Source: CAZWUK01 sp964636685 (GTDB lineage: Bacteria; Bacillota; Clostridia; Christensenellales; CAG-138). From it: 34,773 nucleotides of DNA. Made by a program: the position numbers and the translations under genes. The notes under the pieces were generated by a model, which was not told the DNA's origin, searched no databases, and saw nothing but the letters and a program-made list of their open reading frames with translations. The stretch covers positions 1 through 34,773 of the forward strand of contig CAZWUK010000014.1 in assembly GCA_964636685.1 (NCBI GenBank), given 5' to 3'. Positions 24,077 through 31,607 of the stretch are shown piece after piece (positions within the stretch are counted from its first letter, which is position 1; every line of letters starts with the position of its first letter).

Positions 24077-24146
24077 GCACATGTCGAATCTTATAAAAAC
24101 CTGTCGTGATGAAAAACGAAAAAAACACCGCAAAAACCGCATATAG

Positions 24147-24174
24147 AAAGACCGGCAGTTTCCCACCGGTCTTT
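24147..24174 (-). terminator. Terminator of the oxygen-defence operon
   Basis: AAAGACCGG and CCGGTCTTT form a perfect 9-bp stem with a 10-base loop, 20 bases after the rubredoxin stop. The T tract on the minus strand is short (TTTCTATAT), so termination may be partial. Confidence 0.65.
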
Positions 24175-24194
24175 GTCTGCTGTTCAGCTCGCGT

Positions 24195-24350
24195 TTACTC
24201 TTCGCCGAAGCTGTCCTTGCCGACACCGCAAAGCGGGCAGGTGTAATCGTCCGGGACATCTTCCCACTTGGTGCCCGGCGCTATGCCGTTTTCGGGTTCG
24301 CCGAGCGCTTCATCGTAAACATAGCCGCATACTTCACACACGTACTTCAT
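24195..24350 (-). CDS. Rubredoxin
   Basis: This 51-residue protein is a standard rubredoxin, an electron carrier with one iron bound by four cysteines: CEVCGY (Cys5, Cys8) and CPLCGVGKD (Cys38, Cys41), with the conserved Trp in GTKWEDVPDDY. GGAGG lies 5 bases before the ATG. It is the last gene of the operon with desulfoferrodoxin and the flavodiiron protein, both of which accept electrons from rubredoxin in anaerobes. The larger open frame reaching 24503 is a shadow within the desulfoferrodoxin gene. Confidence 0.95.
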   Translation of the reverse strand: MKYVCEVCGYVYDEALGEPENGIAPGTKWEDVPDDYTCPLCGVGKDSFGEE

Positions 24351-24360
24351 GCTTTCCTCC

Positions 24361-24729
24361 TTATGCTTTCCAAAGTCCATGGAGGTTACAGTAGGCATAA
24401 ACGCAAACCACTTCATCACCCGGGACGATGGCAAAATCGGCTTCCGGAGCCTCGCCCGGCTGAAGCGTCTTGCGTTGATTGCCGCTCTTTGTCTCAACAG
24501 CAATCCAGCGAATGGAATGCTCCTGCGTCATTGGATGCGCCACGGAACCAACCGCAACGTGCACCTTGTCACCAGCCACCGTTACAACGGGAACATGTTT
24601 TTCCGTCGCCGCATCGGTCGTATTCGGTTCGATCTTGGACATCCGTTCGCCGCAGCATACCACGGGTACCCCTTTGTTCTCAACAAACGCGATCATGTTT
24701 CCGCAATGCTTGCATACATAGAATTCCAT
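24361..24729 (-). CDS. dfx: Desulfoferrodoxin (2Fe superoxide reductase)
   Basis: This 122-residue enzyme reduces superoxide to hydrogen peroxide without releasing O2. The N-terminal desulforedoxin-like domain carries Cys6, Cys9, Cys25 and Cys26 for the FeCys4 centre. The catalytic Fe(His)4Cys site is given by His45 (EKHVPV), His65 and His71 (AHPMTQEHSI), Cys114 and His117 (YCNLHG). All ligands are present. ATG 24729 is chosen because GGAGG lies 8 bases upstream; an ATG at 24744 precedes that site. It is 10 bases before rubredoxin, its likely electron donor. Confidence 0.95.
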   Translation of the reverse strand: MEFYVCKHCGNMIAFVENKGVPVVCCGERMSKIEPNTTDAATEKHVPVVTVAGDKVHVAVGSVAHPMTQEHSIRWIAVETKSGNQRKTLQPGEAPEADFAIVPGDEVVCVYAYCNLHGLWKA

Positions 24730-24771
24730 TTTTTCTTCCTCCATATATTTATTATTCGTGCGTCTCGCGCA

Positions 24772-26616
24772 TCATCCAATCGGTTCAAAATCCTCTGCGC
24801 CGTGCTTGCAGAGTGGACAGATGAAATCCGGCGGTAGGAATTCGCCTTCATAGACATAGCCGCATATCTTGCAGACCCAGCCCTTTTTCTTTCCCGCTGC
24901 CGGCTGCGGCTTTGGCTTAATGTGTTCAAAGTAATACGCGTAGGTCACGGACGGCGTTCTGGAAAGGACAACCGCCTGCGTCACCTCTGCGACAAACAGC
25001 GTATGCGAACCGCAATCGATTTTTTCGATCACCTTTGCGGAGATATATGCGTTCGCGTATTCCGGCGCATAGGCAATCCCGTTATCAGAGCGCGCGATCG
25101 TTTTGCATTTTGCAAACTTATCCGTTTCCCGCCCGCTGCAAAAACCATACTGCTGGAATACTGTAAACGGCGCGTCGGTAGACAGCACCGATACGTTGAA
25201 CGCGCCGGTACGGTCGATCATATCATGGGTATAGTTTGCTTTGTTCACCGCAATGGAGATGCGCTTGGGCGTGTCGGTAATCTGCGTCACGGTATTGATG
25301 ATGCAGCCATTGTCCTTCTCTCCCTCGCGGGCGGTTAAGACAAACAAGCCGTAGCTCAAGGTGAACATGGCGTTTTTCTCGATTTTCTCCTCATGCAAAA
25401 TCGGCGCTGCATCACGCGTCATAGATGCCGCTAGCGCCGCCGCCATCGCATCGACTTCCGGCATCTGCTCCGCCTTAAGCGCAGAGCGAATGGTCACATG
25501 ATTTTCGAGGATCGTCATGTTTTTCATTCCGGCAAATATCTCGCGCATCAGGTTTCCGGCGGTCGGCGCCCAGCTTCCGTTCTCTATGAAAGCGACCGTA
25601 CGGTTTTGCAGATTATGCGCCTTGAGATCCAGCAACGCCGTTTCCATGTTGCAAAAGATTCCAGCATTGTATGTTGTAGACGCGAAGACCAAATGGCTGC
25701 ACCGGAACGCCTCCGCAACGATCACGGACGGATGCGTCACGGAAACATCATACATGACGATGTGCTTGACGCCGACATCCGCAAGTTTTCCGGCAAGAAT
25801 CGAAGCGGCGTTTTCCGTGTCTCCATAAACGGAGGCGTAGGCGATCATGACCGCGTTCTCCTCCGGAGTATAGGTGCTCCACTTCTGATACTTCTCCAAA
25901 AACCAGCCGATATCCTTGCGCCAAACCGGCCCGTGCAGCGGACAAATGTAACCGACGTCCAGCTTCGCCGCTTTTTGCAGAAGCGTCTGCACCTGCGTAC
26001 CGTACTTTCCAACGATATTGGTATAATACCGGCGTGCATCGTCCAGCCAATCCCGCTCAAAACGCACTTCGTCGGCAAAAAGGTTGCCGCCCAGTGCCCC
26101 GAATGTACCGAACGCATCGGCCGAAAACAGCACGCGATCGGTCAAATCATAAGTGACCATGACCTCCGGCCAATGCACCATGGGCGCCATAACAAAGGTC
26201 AGCTTATGTTTGCCGGTTTGCAGTACATCGCCTTCCTTGATAAGCCGGATACGCTCGTCCGCGCTGAAATCGAAAAATTGACGCATCATCGTCTGCGTTT
26301 TCGGATTGCAGACGATGGTAGCCTCCGGATAGCGCAGCACAGTGTCAAACAACGTAGCCGCGTGATCCGGCTCCATGTGGTTGACCACAATATAGTCCAG
26401 CTTGCGGCCGTCCAGCACGTGATTGATATTGTCAAAGAATTGTCCGCTCACCGCACGATCAACCGTATCCAAAAGCACAGTCTTTTCGTCTACTAATAAA
26501 TAAGCGTTGTACGACACGCCTCGCGGCACCGGGAATACGTTCTCAAACAGCGCGATACGTCGGTCGTTCGCGCCAATCCAGAAAATATCATCGGTCACTC
26601 TTTTTACGCAATACAT
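24772..26616 (-). CDS. Flavodiiron protein fused to flavin reductase and rubredoxin domains
   Basis: This 614-residue enzyme should reduce O2 to water (or NO) with a diiron centre. Domain order: metallo-beta-lactamase-like diiron domain (1-250), FMN-binding flavodoxin domain (about 254-395), flavin-reductase-like domain (about 412-560) and a C-terminal rubredoxin (580-614; CKICGY and CPLCKHG). The diiron ligands follow the family pattern exactly: His80, Glu82, Asp84, His85, His148, Asp167 and His228, with the usual gaps of 62, 18 and 60 residues. The fusion puts an electron chain from a reduced nucleotide or flavin to O2 on one chain. AGAGG is 8 bases before the ATG. It follows the AIM24-family gene after 26 bases. 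Confidence 0.95.
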   Translation of the reverse strand: MYCVKRVTDDIFWIGANDRRIALFENVFPVPRGVSYNAYLLVDEKTVLLDTVDRAVSGQFFDNINHVLDGRKLDYIVVNHMEPDHAATLFDTVLRYPEATIVCNPKTQTMMRQFFDFSADERIRLIKEGDVLQTGKHKLTFVMAPMVHWPEVMVTYDLTDRVLFSADAFGTFGALGGNLFADEVRFERDWLDDARRYYTNIVGKYGTQVQTLLQKAAKLDVGYICPLHGPVWRKDIGWFLEKYQKWSTYTPEENAVMIAYASVYGDTENAASILAGKLADVGVKHIVMYDVSVTHPSVIVAEAFRCSHLVFASTTYNAGIFCNMETALLDLKAHNLQNRTVAFIENGSWAPTAGNLMREIFAGMKNMTILENHVTIRSALKAEQMPEVDAMAAALAASMTRDAAPILHEEKIEKNAMFTLSYGLFVLTAREGEKDNGCIINTVTQITDTPKRISIAVNKANYTHDMIDRTGAFNVSVLSTDAPFTVFQQYGFCSGRETDKFAKCKTIARSDNGIAYAPEYANAYISAKVIEKIDCGSHTLFVAEVTQAVVLSRTPSVTYAYYFEHIKPKPQPAAGKKKGWVCKICGYVYEGEFLPPDFICPLCKHGAEDFEPIG

Positions 26617-26642
26617 GCTAAAAACCTCTTTCGTTTTTCCAC

Positions 26643-27323
26643 TTAATTCGTCTTTGTCGGAATGAACGGAATGATCCGCGCAGCAAATTCCGGCATATTG
26701 ATCGTCTGCAAATAAACCTTTCCGGGGCCGCGCAGTGTAGAAAGAAACAAGCCTTCGCCACCGAACAGGATGTTTGCAAATCCCTTTACCATCTCCGCTG
26801 AGTAGGTAACGCCTTCGGAATAGGCGGCGATATTTCCCGTGTCAACTTTGAGAATCTCACCCGGTTGCAGCTGCTTTTCCACCACGGTACCATCCAGTTC
26901 CAGAAAAGCGACGCCTTGTCCGGAGATGCGCTGCATAATAAAACCCTCTCCGCCGAAAAAGCCGGATTTTACTTGATTGACCGCCGCGCTCAGTTCGACG
27001 CCGGCCGTCGCGCACAGGAAAGCGTTTTTCTGGCAGATAAAGCTTTCTCTGCCATCCAGCGTAAGCGCAAGAATGGTGCCGGGGAAGGAAGATGCAAAGG
27101 TGATCTCCGATCCGGGGCGCTCCGCGGTATAGGTCGCCATAAACAGCGACTCCCCGGAGAGCATCCGACCGAGTCCTTTCATGAACCCGCCCTTCATGTT
27201 GGTCTCCATCCGAAAGCCGTCCGTCATCCAGGTCATGCCACCCGACTGCGTAAACAGGCTTTCGCCCGCCTCGCAGCGAACGGTCACTGCCGGCAGATTC
27301 CCACCGAAAATCTGATACTGCAT
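26643..27323 (-). CDS. AIM24/TIGR00266 family protein
   Basis: This 226-residue protein belongs to the AIM24-like family of bacterial proteins with repeated beta-prism or beta-roll folds and unknown biochemical role. Family traits seen: an N-terminal MQYQIFGGNLPAVTVRCEAG, SGGMTWMTDGFRM, repeated glycine-rich strand pairs (FFGGEGFIMQRISG and LFGGEGLFLSTLRGPG) and the C-terminal VYLQTINMPEFAARI. AAGGA is 6 bases before the ATG. It is first in the operon with the flavodiiron protein, desulfoferrodoxin and rubredoxin, so a link to oxidative or envelope stress is a reasonable inference. Confidence 0.88.
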   Translation of the reverse strand: MQYQIFGGNLPAVTVRCEAGESLFTQSGGMTWMTDGFRMETNMKGGFMKGLGRMLSGESLFMATYTAERPGSEITFASSFPGTILALTLDGRESFICQKNAFLCATAGVELSAAVNQVKSGFFGGEGFIMQRISGQGVAFLELDGTVVEKQLQPGEILKVDTGNIAAYSEGVTYSAEMVKGFANILFGGEGLFLSTLRGPGKVYLQTINMPEFAARIIPFIPTKTN

Positions 27324-27354
27324 ATGTTTTCCTTTCCACTCTTTTCTAATTTAC

Positions 27355-27383
27355 AATATATAACATTGTATTTCTTACGTCAA
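27355..27383 (-). promoter_or_regulatory. Promoter of the AIM24-flavodiiron-dfx-rubredoxin operon
   Basis: On the minus strand TTGACG (27383-27378) and TATATT (27360-27355) are separated by 17 bases, about 32 bases before the AIM24-family ATG. No operator is obvious. Confidence 0.75.
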
Positions 27384-27471
27384 CGGGAAAATACATTTTT
27401 CATTCGTTTTCACAAAAAATAGACTGAACTGCCCACGTTCCTTTCATCCGCACAATGCAGCAGAAATTGTA

Positions 27472-27500
27472 TTGAATCTACCACGTGTTTAGCGTATACT
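27472..27500 (+). promoter_or_regulatory. Promoter of the ExbB/ExbD-like module
   Basis: TTGAAT (27472-27477) and TATACT (27495-27500) are separated by 17 bases. A leader of roughly 55 bases follows. The promoter is divergent from that of the oxygen-defence operon, about 90 bases away. Confidence 0.75.
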
Positions 27501-27562
27501 TTTTGTAGCGCAACGTCAATCGGCGATCCAAAGGACGTGCGCGCCTGTTTTTGGGGGGAAGC

Positions 27563-28111
27563 ATGACGGAGACGGTTTCATTTTTTTCTATATTGGTACG
27601 CAATTTCCTGCGGTATGATTTTTTGATCTTTTTGTTCGGCGGGGCGACATTATACTTCTATCTGCGAAGTAAAAAGCTGTGCGATACGCTTTACCGTACT
27701 ATGCACTTGACGGTTTTTGTGCCGGAAAACGAAAGCGTTCATATCGCGCAAAAGGATCTTGCCGGCATTCGCGAGTACGAGGTCGTCGCTCTGCGGCGTA
27801 AGGAAATGAACGCCTATCATATTTTCATGAACTTCATCATGATTTTCCCGCTGCTCGGCATCCTCGGTACGGTCGTCTCGCTGTTGCCTCTGGTCAGCGG
27901 TCTTGGTCAGGCGCAGGTACAATCCAATTTCTTTGCCGCGTTGACCTCTACGCTTTGGGGGCTGGTATTTGCCATTGTCTTCAAAATTCTGGATGGGCTT
28001 CTTTCGGGCGGCATTGAGGACAACGAATCGTCCGTCGCGCTCTATTTAAACCGAAACAATGGAAATGCGCTTTCGCAGGAGGAGCATCATGTGGCGAAAA
28101 GCAGTCATTGA
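27563..28111 (+). CDS. MotA/TolQ/ExbB-family proton-channel subunit
   Basis: This 182-residue membrane protein has three predicted helices (about 18-34, 86-112 and 123-146), the ExbB/TolQ arrangement. The family core is visible: FPLLGILGTVVSLLPLV and NFFAALTSTLWGLVFAIVFKI (pattern LLGxLGTV...ALxTTxxGLxxAI). Such subunits form the pentameric ring of an ion-driven motor around two ExbD/MotB helices. The stretch 40-85 should be the cytosolic loop. ATG 27563 follows a G-rich GGGGGG site; an in-frame TTG at 27551 is too close to it. It overlaps the next gene by 23 bases, so the three genes are surely one unit. Confidence 0.82.
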   Translation: MTETVSFFSILVRNFLRYDFLIFLFGGATLYFYLRSKKLCDTLYRTMHLTVFVPENESVHIAQKDLAGIREYEVVALRRKEMNAYHIFMNFIMIFPLLGILGTVVSLLPLVSGLGQAQVQSNFFAALTSTLWGLVFAIVFKILDGLLSGGIEDNESSVALYLNRNNGNALSQEEHHVAKSSH

Positions 28112-28634
28112 CCTGACACCGCTGCTGGACGTCATTTTGATTCTTTTATTTCTGATCTTAGCCAGCGTCTCCACGCAGGCGGAACAGATGGCAGGCGACG
28201 CTGCAAAGGCACAGCGGCAAATTGATACGCTGCAAGCGGAAAAAGACGCATTGCAGCGAACCGTAGAGGGCTTCGCCATTCTAGATCAAAAGGCACAGCT
28301 CATCAATGTATTTCTCGAAAAGGGCAGCAGCAATGTCTCAAGAACCATTCACGTTGAGACTGCGGCCGGAACCAGCACGTTTCTTCTCACCTGGTCAAAC
28401 GGCGGCGTTGTGCAGACCGCGCTGGAAGAAAAGCTTTCCGCACTCTGTAATGGGAATCCCGAAGCGGAAAAACAGATCAGTTTTATCACGTTTCGGTATG
28501 ATCGCAATTCGATCTATCAGTCCGATTACACGATGATCTCGAACGCAATTACATCGGTAAAGATTCACGCAAGCGATATTTATTCCGCAGAATACGACAT
28601 TGGGGAGGATCACAGCATTGAAGACCCGTCATGA
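28089..28634 (+). CDS. ExbD/TolR-like subunit with coiled coil
   Basis: This 181-residue protein has a short cytosolic N-terminus, one membrane helix (about 12-30, IDLTPLLDVILILLFLILA), a predicted coiled coil (about 31-62, heptad-like AEQMAGDAAKAQRQIDTLQ) and an extracellular domain. Asp14 in the PLLDVILIL helix matches the ion-conducting Asp of ExbD/TolR/MotB (pattern P-x-x-D). The C-terminal domain (about 85-165; SFITFRYDRNSIYQSDY) resembles a small alpha/beta fold but not a clear OmpA-type peptidoglycan-binding domain. AGGAGG lies about 6 bases before the ATG. Confidence 0.8.
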   Translation: MWRKAVIDLTPLLDVILILLFLILASVSTQAEQMAGDAAKAQRQIDTLQAEKDALQRTVEGFAILDQKAQLINVFLEKGSSNVSRTIHVETAAGTSTFLLTWSNGGVVQTALEEKLSALCNGNPEAEKQISFITFRYDRNSIYQSDYTMISNAITSVKIHASDIYSAEYDIGEDHSIEDPS

Positions 28635-29118
28635 CAGCGCTCGGCAATCAACCCGTAGCAACTGCGACGCGGCTGAAACCGCGCTGTTCAAAAAAAAGCG
28701 CAGAAAGCATCGAGGATTTTTTCGATTTTTTCGATCTCTGCTGTTTCTGCTGCTGATTACCATGATCGCACTGATCGTTCTCAGCTTCACCGGCGTGCTC
28801 GGCAACGGCATACGAACACAGGCAGAGTCAACGTTCCAGAATTTGATCGGACAGAGCGGTACGGCGGATACCGACAAATCCCTCCCCTCAGTCAGTCAGG
28901 CGCCAAATGCAGATGAAGCCGCGCTTCTGACCGTATCGGAAAGCGGCGTCACCTATCAGGGAAAGCCGATTGCGCTGGAAGACCTTCGCAACGCCCTGCT
29001 GACGGGGTATCAGGAGGGCACCGCCATTACACTGTTGGATCATCAGGCGATCAAAGCCGATTATGACGCCGTAAAAGCTATTTTGACAGAGCTTGGCATC
29101 CCGTTCATTGAGCAATAA
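28618..29118 (+). CDS. Third subunit: single-helix protein with an ExbD-like extracellular domain
   Basis: This 166-residue protein has a strongly basic N-terminus (FKKKRRKHRGFFRFFR), one membrane helix (about 43-60, LLFLLLITMIALIVLSF) with no acidic residue, a low-complexity linker and a C-terminal domain of about 65 residues (VSESGVTYQGKPIALEDL, then ITLLDHQAIKADYDAVKAI and LGIPF). That domain has the strand-helix pattern of the ExbD periplasmic domain, by eye only. The start is taken as TTG 28618 because GGGGAGG (28602-28608) is 9 bases upstream; it overlaps the ExbD-like gene by 17 bases. A TTG at 28600 lies before that site. Function unknown; probably a partner of the motor. Confidence 0.72.
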   Translation: MKTRHDSARQSTRSNCDAAETALFKKKRRKHRGFFRFFRSLLFLLLITMIALIVLSFTGVLGNGIRTQAESTFQNLIGQSGTADTDKSLPSVSQAPNADEAALLTVSESGVTYQGKPIALEDLRNALLTGYQEGTAITLLDHQAIKADYDAVKAILTELGIPFIEQ

Positions 29119-29128
29119 TTGCTTTTGA

Positions 29129-29174
29129 CAGCGGCGGCGAGACATTCTGTCTCGCCGCCGCTGCTTTCTTTTAT
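29129..29174 (+). terminator. Strong terminator of the ExbB/ExbD-like operon
   Basis: A perfect 16-bp GC-rich stem (29129-29144 with 29148-29163) with a TTC loop is followed by CTTTCTTTT, 10 bases after the stop. Confidence 0.9.
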
Positions 29175-29259
29175 AAGAATCTCCTGTACCATTCAACAGC
29201 TGTTCCAGTGAACAGTAGCGTTCCTGTCTCCCGCCGTGCTTATCGGCGCGGCACGCCCC

Positions 29260-30384
29260 TCATTTTACTGTGACAAGCTGATAGTTGCGCGTACCGACGC
29301 CGATTTTTTCCGCATGCTCCAGGCATACGCGCCAATTGGTTTCCGGCGCGGAGTTGACAAAGTGGTCATGATGGTCGCAGCCGCTCGCGTGCATCCTATC
29401 CTCCAATTGACTTCCGGGCATGATCGGCATTTGATTGCACATATCGGCGCATGCCGTATCAAGTGCCACCGGATCTGTGGAAGCAAAAATACCAACGTCC
29501 GGAATGATCGGCAGATCGTTCTCACTGTGGCAATCACAATTCGGGGACACCTGCATTACGACGCTAATATGGAATTGTGGACGGTCTTTGACCACTGCCA
29601 GCGCGTATTCCGCTATCTTTTTGCAGAGAATGTCATTCGAGTGCACGTTCCAATTGTCAATAGCGTCAAAATTACAAATTCCAATGCAACGTCCGCATCC
29701 AACGCAGCGATCGGAGCAGATCGTCGCCTTATGATCGTCTCCATAGGAAATGGCATTGTGTGCGCATACCTTGGAACAGGCGCGGCAGCCGCGGCATTTC
29801 TCGGGGTGTACCTCCGGCTTCCCTTCGTTATGCTGTTCCATTTTCCCGGCGCGGGAACCGCAGCCCATACCGATATTCTTCAGCGCACCGCCAAAACCGG
29901 TATTTTCATGCCCCTTGAAATGGGTCAATGAAATAAAAACGTCCGCATCCATAATAGCGCGTCCGATTTTGGCCGATTTTACATATTCGGTTCCGGTCAG
30001 GCAAACCTCCTGCTCGTCCGTGCCGCGCAAGCCGTCGGCAATCAGGATCTGGCAGCCGGTGGATAATGGTGAAAACCCGTTTTCCATAGCGGCGTCCAGA
30101 TGTTCCAGCGCGTTTTTCCTGCGTCCGACATACAGCGTGTTGCAATCGGTCAAAAACGGTCTGCCTCCAAGATTTTTAACCGTATCCACAACCGTCTTTG
30201 CAAAATTCGGTCGAAGAAAAGAGAGATTTCCCGGCTCTCCAAAGTGCATTTTGATGGCGGTGAACTTTTGATCGAAATCAATATCCTGTATATGAGCCGC
30301 CGTTAACAGCCGCTCCATCTTTTTTAGAAGGCTTGTCCCAATAGGGGTTCGCATATTAGTAAAGTAAACAGTCGATTGTTCCAT
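29260..30384 (-). CDS. DUF362 protein with two 4Fe-4S clusters
   Basis: This 374-residue protein belongs to the DUF362 iron-sulfur family of unknown function, widespread in anaerobes. The N-terminal and C-terminal parts form the DUF362 domain (KMHFGEPGN, LTDCNTLYVGRR, SLTHFKGHENTGFGGALKN, GSRAGKMEQH, DPVALDTACADMCN), with a ferredoxin insert in the middle: CRGCRACSKVCAHNA and CVGCGRCIGICNFDA. It is probably cytosolic, with a redox role. ATG 30384 has GGAGG 11 bases upstream, a slightly long spacing; a longer open frame to 30864 runs antisense to the transporter and is not credible. The neighbouring EamA gene is divergent. Confidence 0.88.
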   Translation of the reverse strand: MEQSTVYFTNMRTPIGTSLLKKMERLLTAAHIQDIDFDQKFTAIKMHFGEPGNLSFLRPNFAKTVVDTVKNLGGRPFLTDCNTLYVGRRKNALEHLDAAMENGFSPLSTGCQILIADGLRGTDEQEVCLTGTEYVKSAKIGRAIMDADVFISLTHFKGHENTGFGGALKNIGMGCGSRAGKMEQHNEGKPEVHPEKCRGCRACSKVCAHNAISYGDDHKATICSDRCVGCGRCIGICNFDAIDNWNVHSNDILCKKIAEYALAVVKDRPQFHISVVMQVSPNCDCHSENDLPIIPDVGIFASTDPVALDTACADMCNQMPIMPGSQLEDRMHASGCDHHDHFVNSAPETNWRVCLEHAEKIGVGTRNYQLVTVK

Positions 30385-30460
30385 TTGCGTATACACCTCC
30401 AATTTAATAATGAATATGATACCACCGATCGGCCTCGCTGTCGACAAGTTTGTTTTTCTC

Positions 30461-30489
30461 TTGCGGAGAACGCAAAAAACGAGTATAGT
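30461..30489 (+). promoter_or_regulatory. Promoter giving a leaderless transcript for the EamA transporter
   Basis: TTGCGG (30461-30466) and TATAGT (30484-30489) are separated by 17 bases. The -10 box ends 6 bases before the ATG at 30496, so transcription should start at or within a base or two of the start codon. Confidence 0.6.
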
Positions 30490-30495
30490 ACATCC

Positions 30496-31404
30496 ATGGA
30501 AAAAAAACGTACGCAAAGCATTATCATGCTGTTGATCGCCGCATTTATCTGGGGTTCTGGTTTTGTCGCGCAATCCGCCGGGATGGCATACATCCGCCCC
30601 TTCTCCTACACCGCGGTACGGTCGTTCATCTCCGCCGGCGCGATTGCCGCCGTATTGCCGCTGCTGGACAAATTCGGTTTTTCCAAGCGTGAGCCTGAGA
30701 AAACAAAAACGCTTTGGATTGCCGGTTTGCTTTGCGGCGTGCTCCTTTTTATTGCAAGCAACTGTCAGCAATGGGGCATTTTGACCACAAGCGTAGGCAA
30801 GGCGGGTTTTATTACCTCGATGTATATCGTGCTCGTCCCGATCTTTGCGATCGTGATTGGACAAAAAACGCGCTGGGTTGTTTGGCTCTCCGCAGGAATC
30901 GCGCTTGCAGGTCTATACCTGCTCTCCGTCAAGGATGGCTTTTCCATCGGCAGCGGCGATTTGCTGATTATGGCGTGCGCGTTCTTTTTTGCGATCCACA
31001 TCCTTTTCATCGATCACTATTCCACTATTGTGGATTGCGTACGGCTATCCTGTATCCAGTTTTTGGTTTCTGCCGTTCTATCATCCATCCCCATGGTGTT
31101 GTTTGAGAAGCCCGCCGTATCCTCTATTCTTTCCGCGTGGCTTCCATTACTCTATGCCGGTCTTCTGTCCGGCGGCGTCGCCTTCACCTTGCAGATCATA
31201 GCGCAGCGCAATCTCGACGCGCCGACTGCCTCCCTGCTCTTTTCTCTGGAATCCGTCTTTTCCGCGCTCTGCGGCTGGGTAATCCTGGGTCAGGTTTTGT
31301 CTGTCAAGGAGTTGGCAGGCTGCGCTCTGGTATTTTGCGCCGTTTTGATTGCGCAGATCCCGGCGAGAAAGAAAAAATCCGCCATCTCTCCGGTTGTTGA
31401 GTGA
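30496..31404 (+). CDS. EamA/DMT-family transporter
   Basis: This 302-residue membrane protein has about ten hydrophobic helices in two EamA repeats, as in drug/metabolite transporters. The first repeat starts IIMLLIAAFIWGSGFVAQ, a typical EamA N-terminal helix with the W-G motif; the second has GDLLIMACAFFFAIHILF and later LLFSLESVFSALCGWVILGQ with the conserved E-S-V-F near the end. The C-terminus is basic (PARKKKSA). The substrate is unknown; amino acids or metabolites are typical. There is no Shine-Dalgarno sequence before the ATG, which agrees with the leaderless promoter arrangement. Other in-frame starts upstream (to 30376) would run through that promoter. Confidence 0.9.
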   Translation: MEKKRTQSIIMLLIAAFIWGSGFVAQSAGMAYIRPFSYTAVRSFISAGAIAAVLPLLDKFGFSKREPEKTKTLWIAGLLCGVLLFIASNCQQWGILTTSVGKAGFITSMYIVLVPIFAIVIGQKTRWVVWLSAGIALAGLYLLSVKDGFSIGSGDLLIMACAFFFAIHILFIDHYSTIVDCVRLSCIQFLVSAVLSSIPMVLFEKPAVSSILSAWLPLLYAGLLSGGVAFTLQIIAQRNLDAPTASLLFSLESVFSALCGWVILGQVLSVKELAGCALVFCAVLIAQIPARKKKSAISPVVE

Positions 31405-31421
31405 TCTCCACGCTTTAACAG

Positions 31422-31456
31422 AAAGAATGCTGAACCTTTTTCGGCATTCTTTTTTT
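31422..31456 (+). terminator. Terminator of the EamA gene
   Basis: AAAGAATGC (31422-31430) and GCATTCTTT (31444-31452) pair over 9 bp and are followed by a T run to 31456, 17 bases past the stop. Confidence 0.88.
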
Positions 31457-31479
31457 ATCGGCGTCCATAACCGGCAGTC

Positions 31480-31516
31480 AAAAAAAAACGATCGTGCAGA
31501 ACAGGTCTGCGATCGC
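31480..31516 (-). terminator. Terminator of the aspS-rseC-trx-glyA operon
   Basis: On the minus strand CGATCG (31515-31510) pairs with CGATCG (31494-31489), with inner pairs CAGA/TCTG and a small bulge, followed by at least eight T residues. It is about 90 bases beyond the glyA stop. A T run also follows on the plus strand (CTTTTT), so it may work both ways. Confidence 0.78.
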
Positions 31517-31607
31517 TTTTTGTGGAAATACCATATCGCGTTTCCAACCGGAAACCTCGCGGCGCTGTACCGGCGTCCCCGTGTCATTTTGGGGTGCTTG
31601 CCAAAGA

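Noticed and set aside
27563..29118. Possible Zorya-type defence system (MotA/MotB-like pair)
   Set aside because: No helicase, ZorC or nuclease-like gene is adjacent; the subunits are small and end at a strong terminator. An uncharacterised ExbB/ExbD-like module is the safer reading.
30385..30864. N-terminal extension of the DUF362 protein
   Set aside because: The extra 160 codons run antisense through the EamA transporter and its promoter and have no conserved content; the ATG at 30384 has a ribosome binding site.
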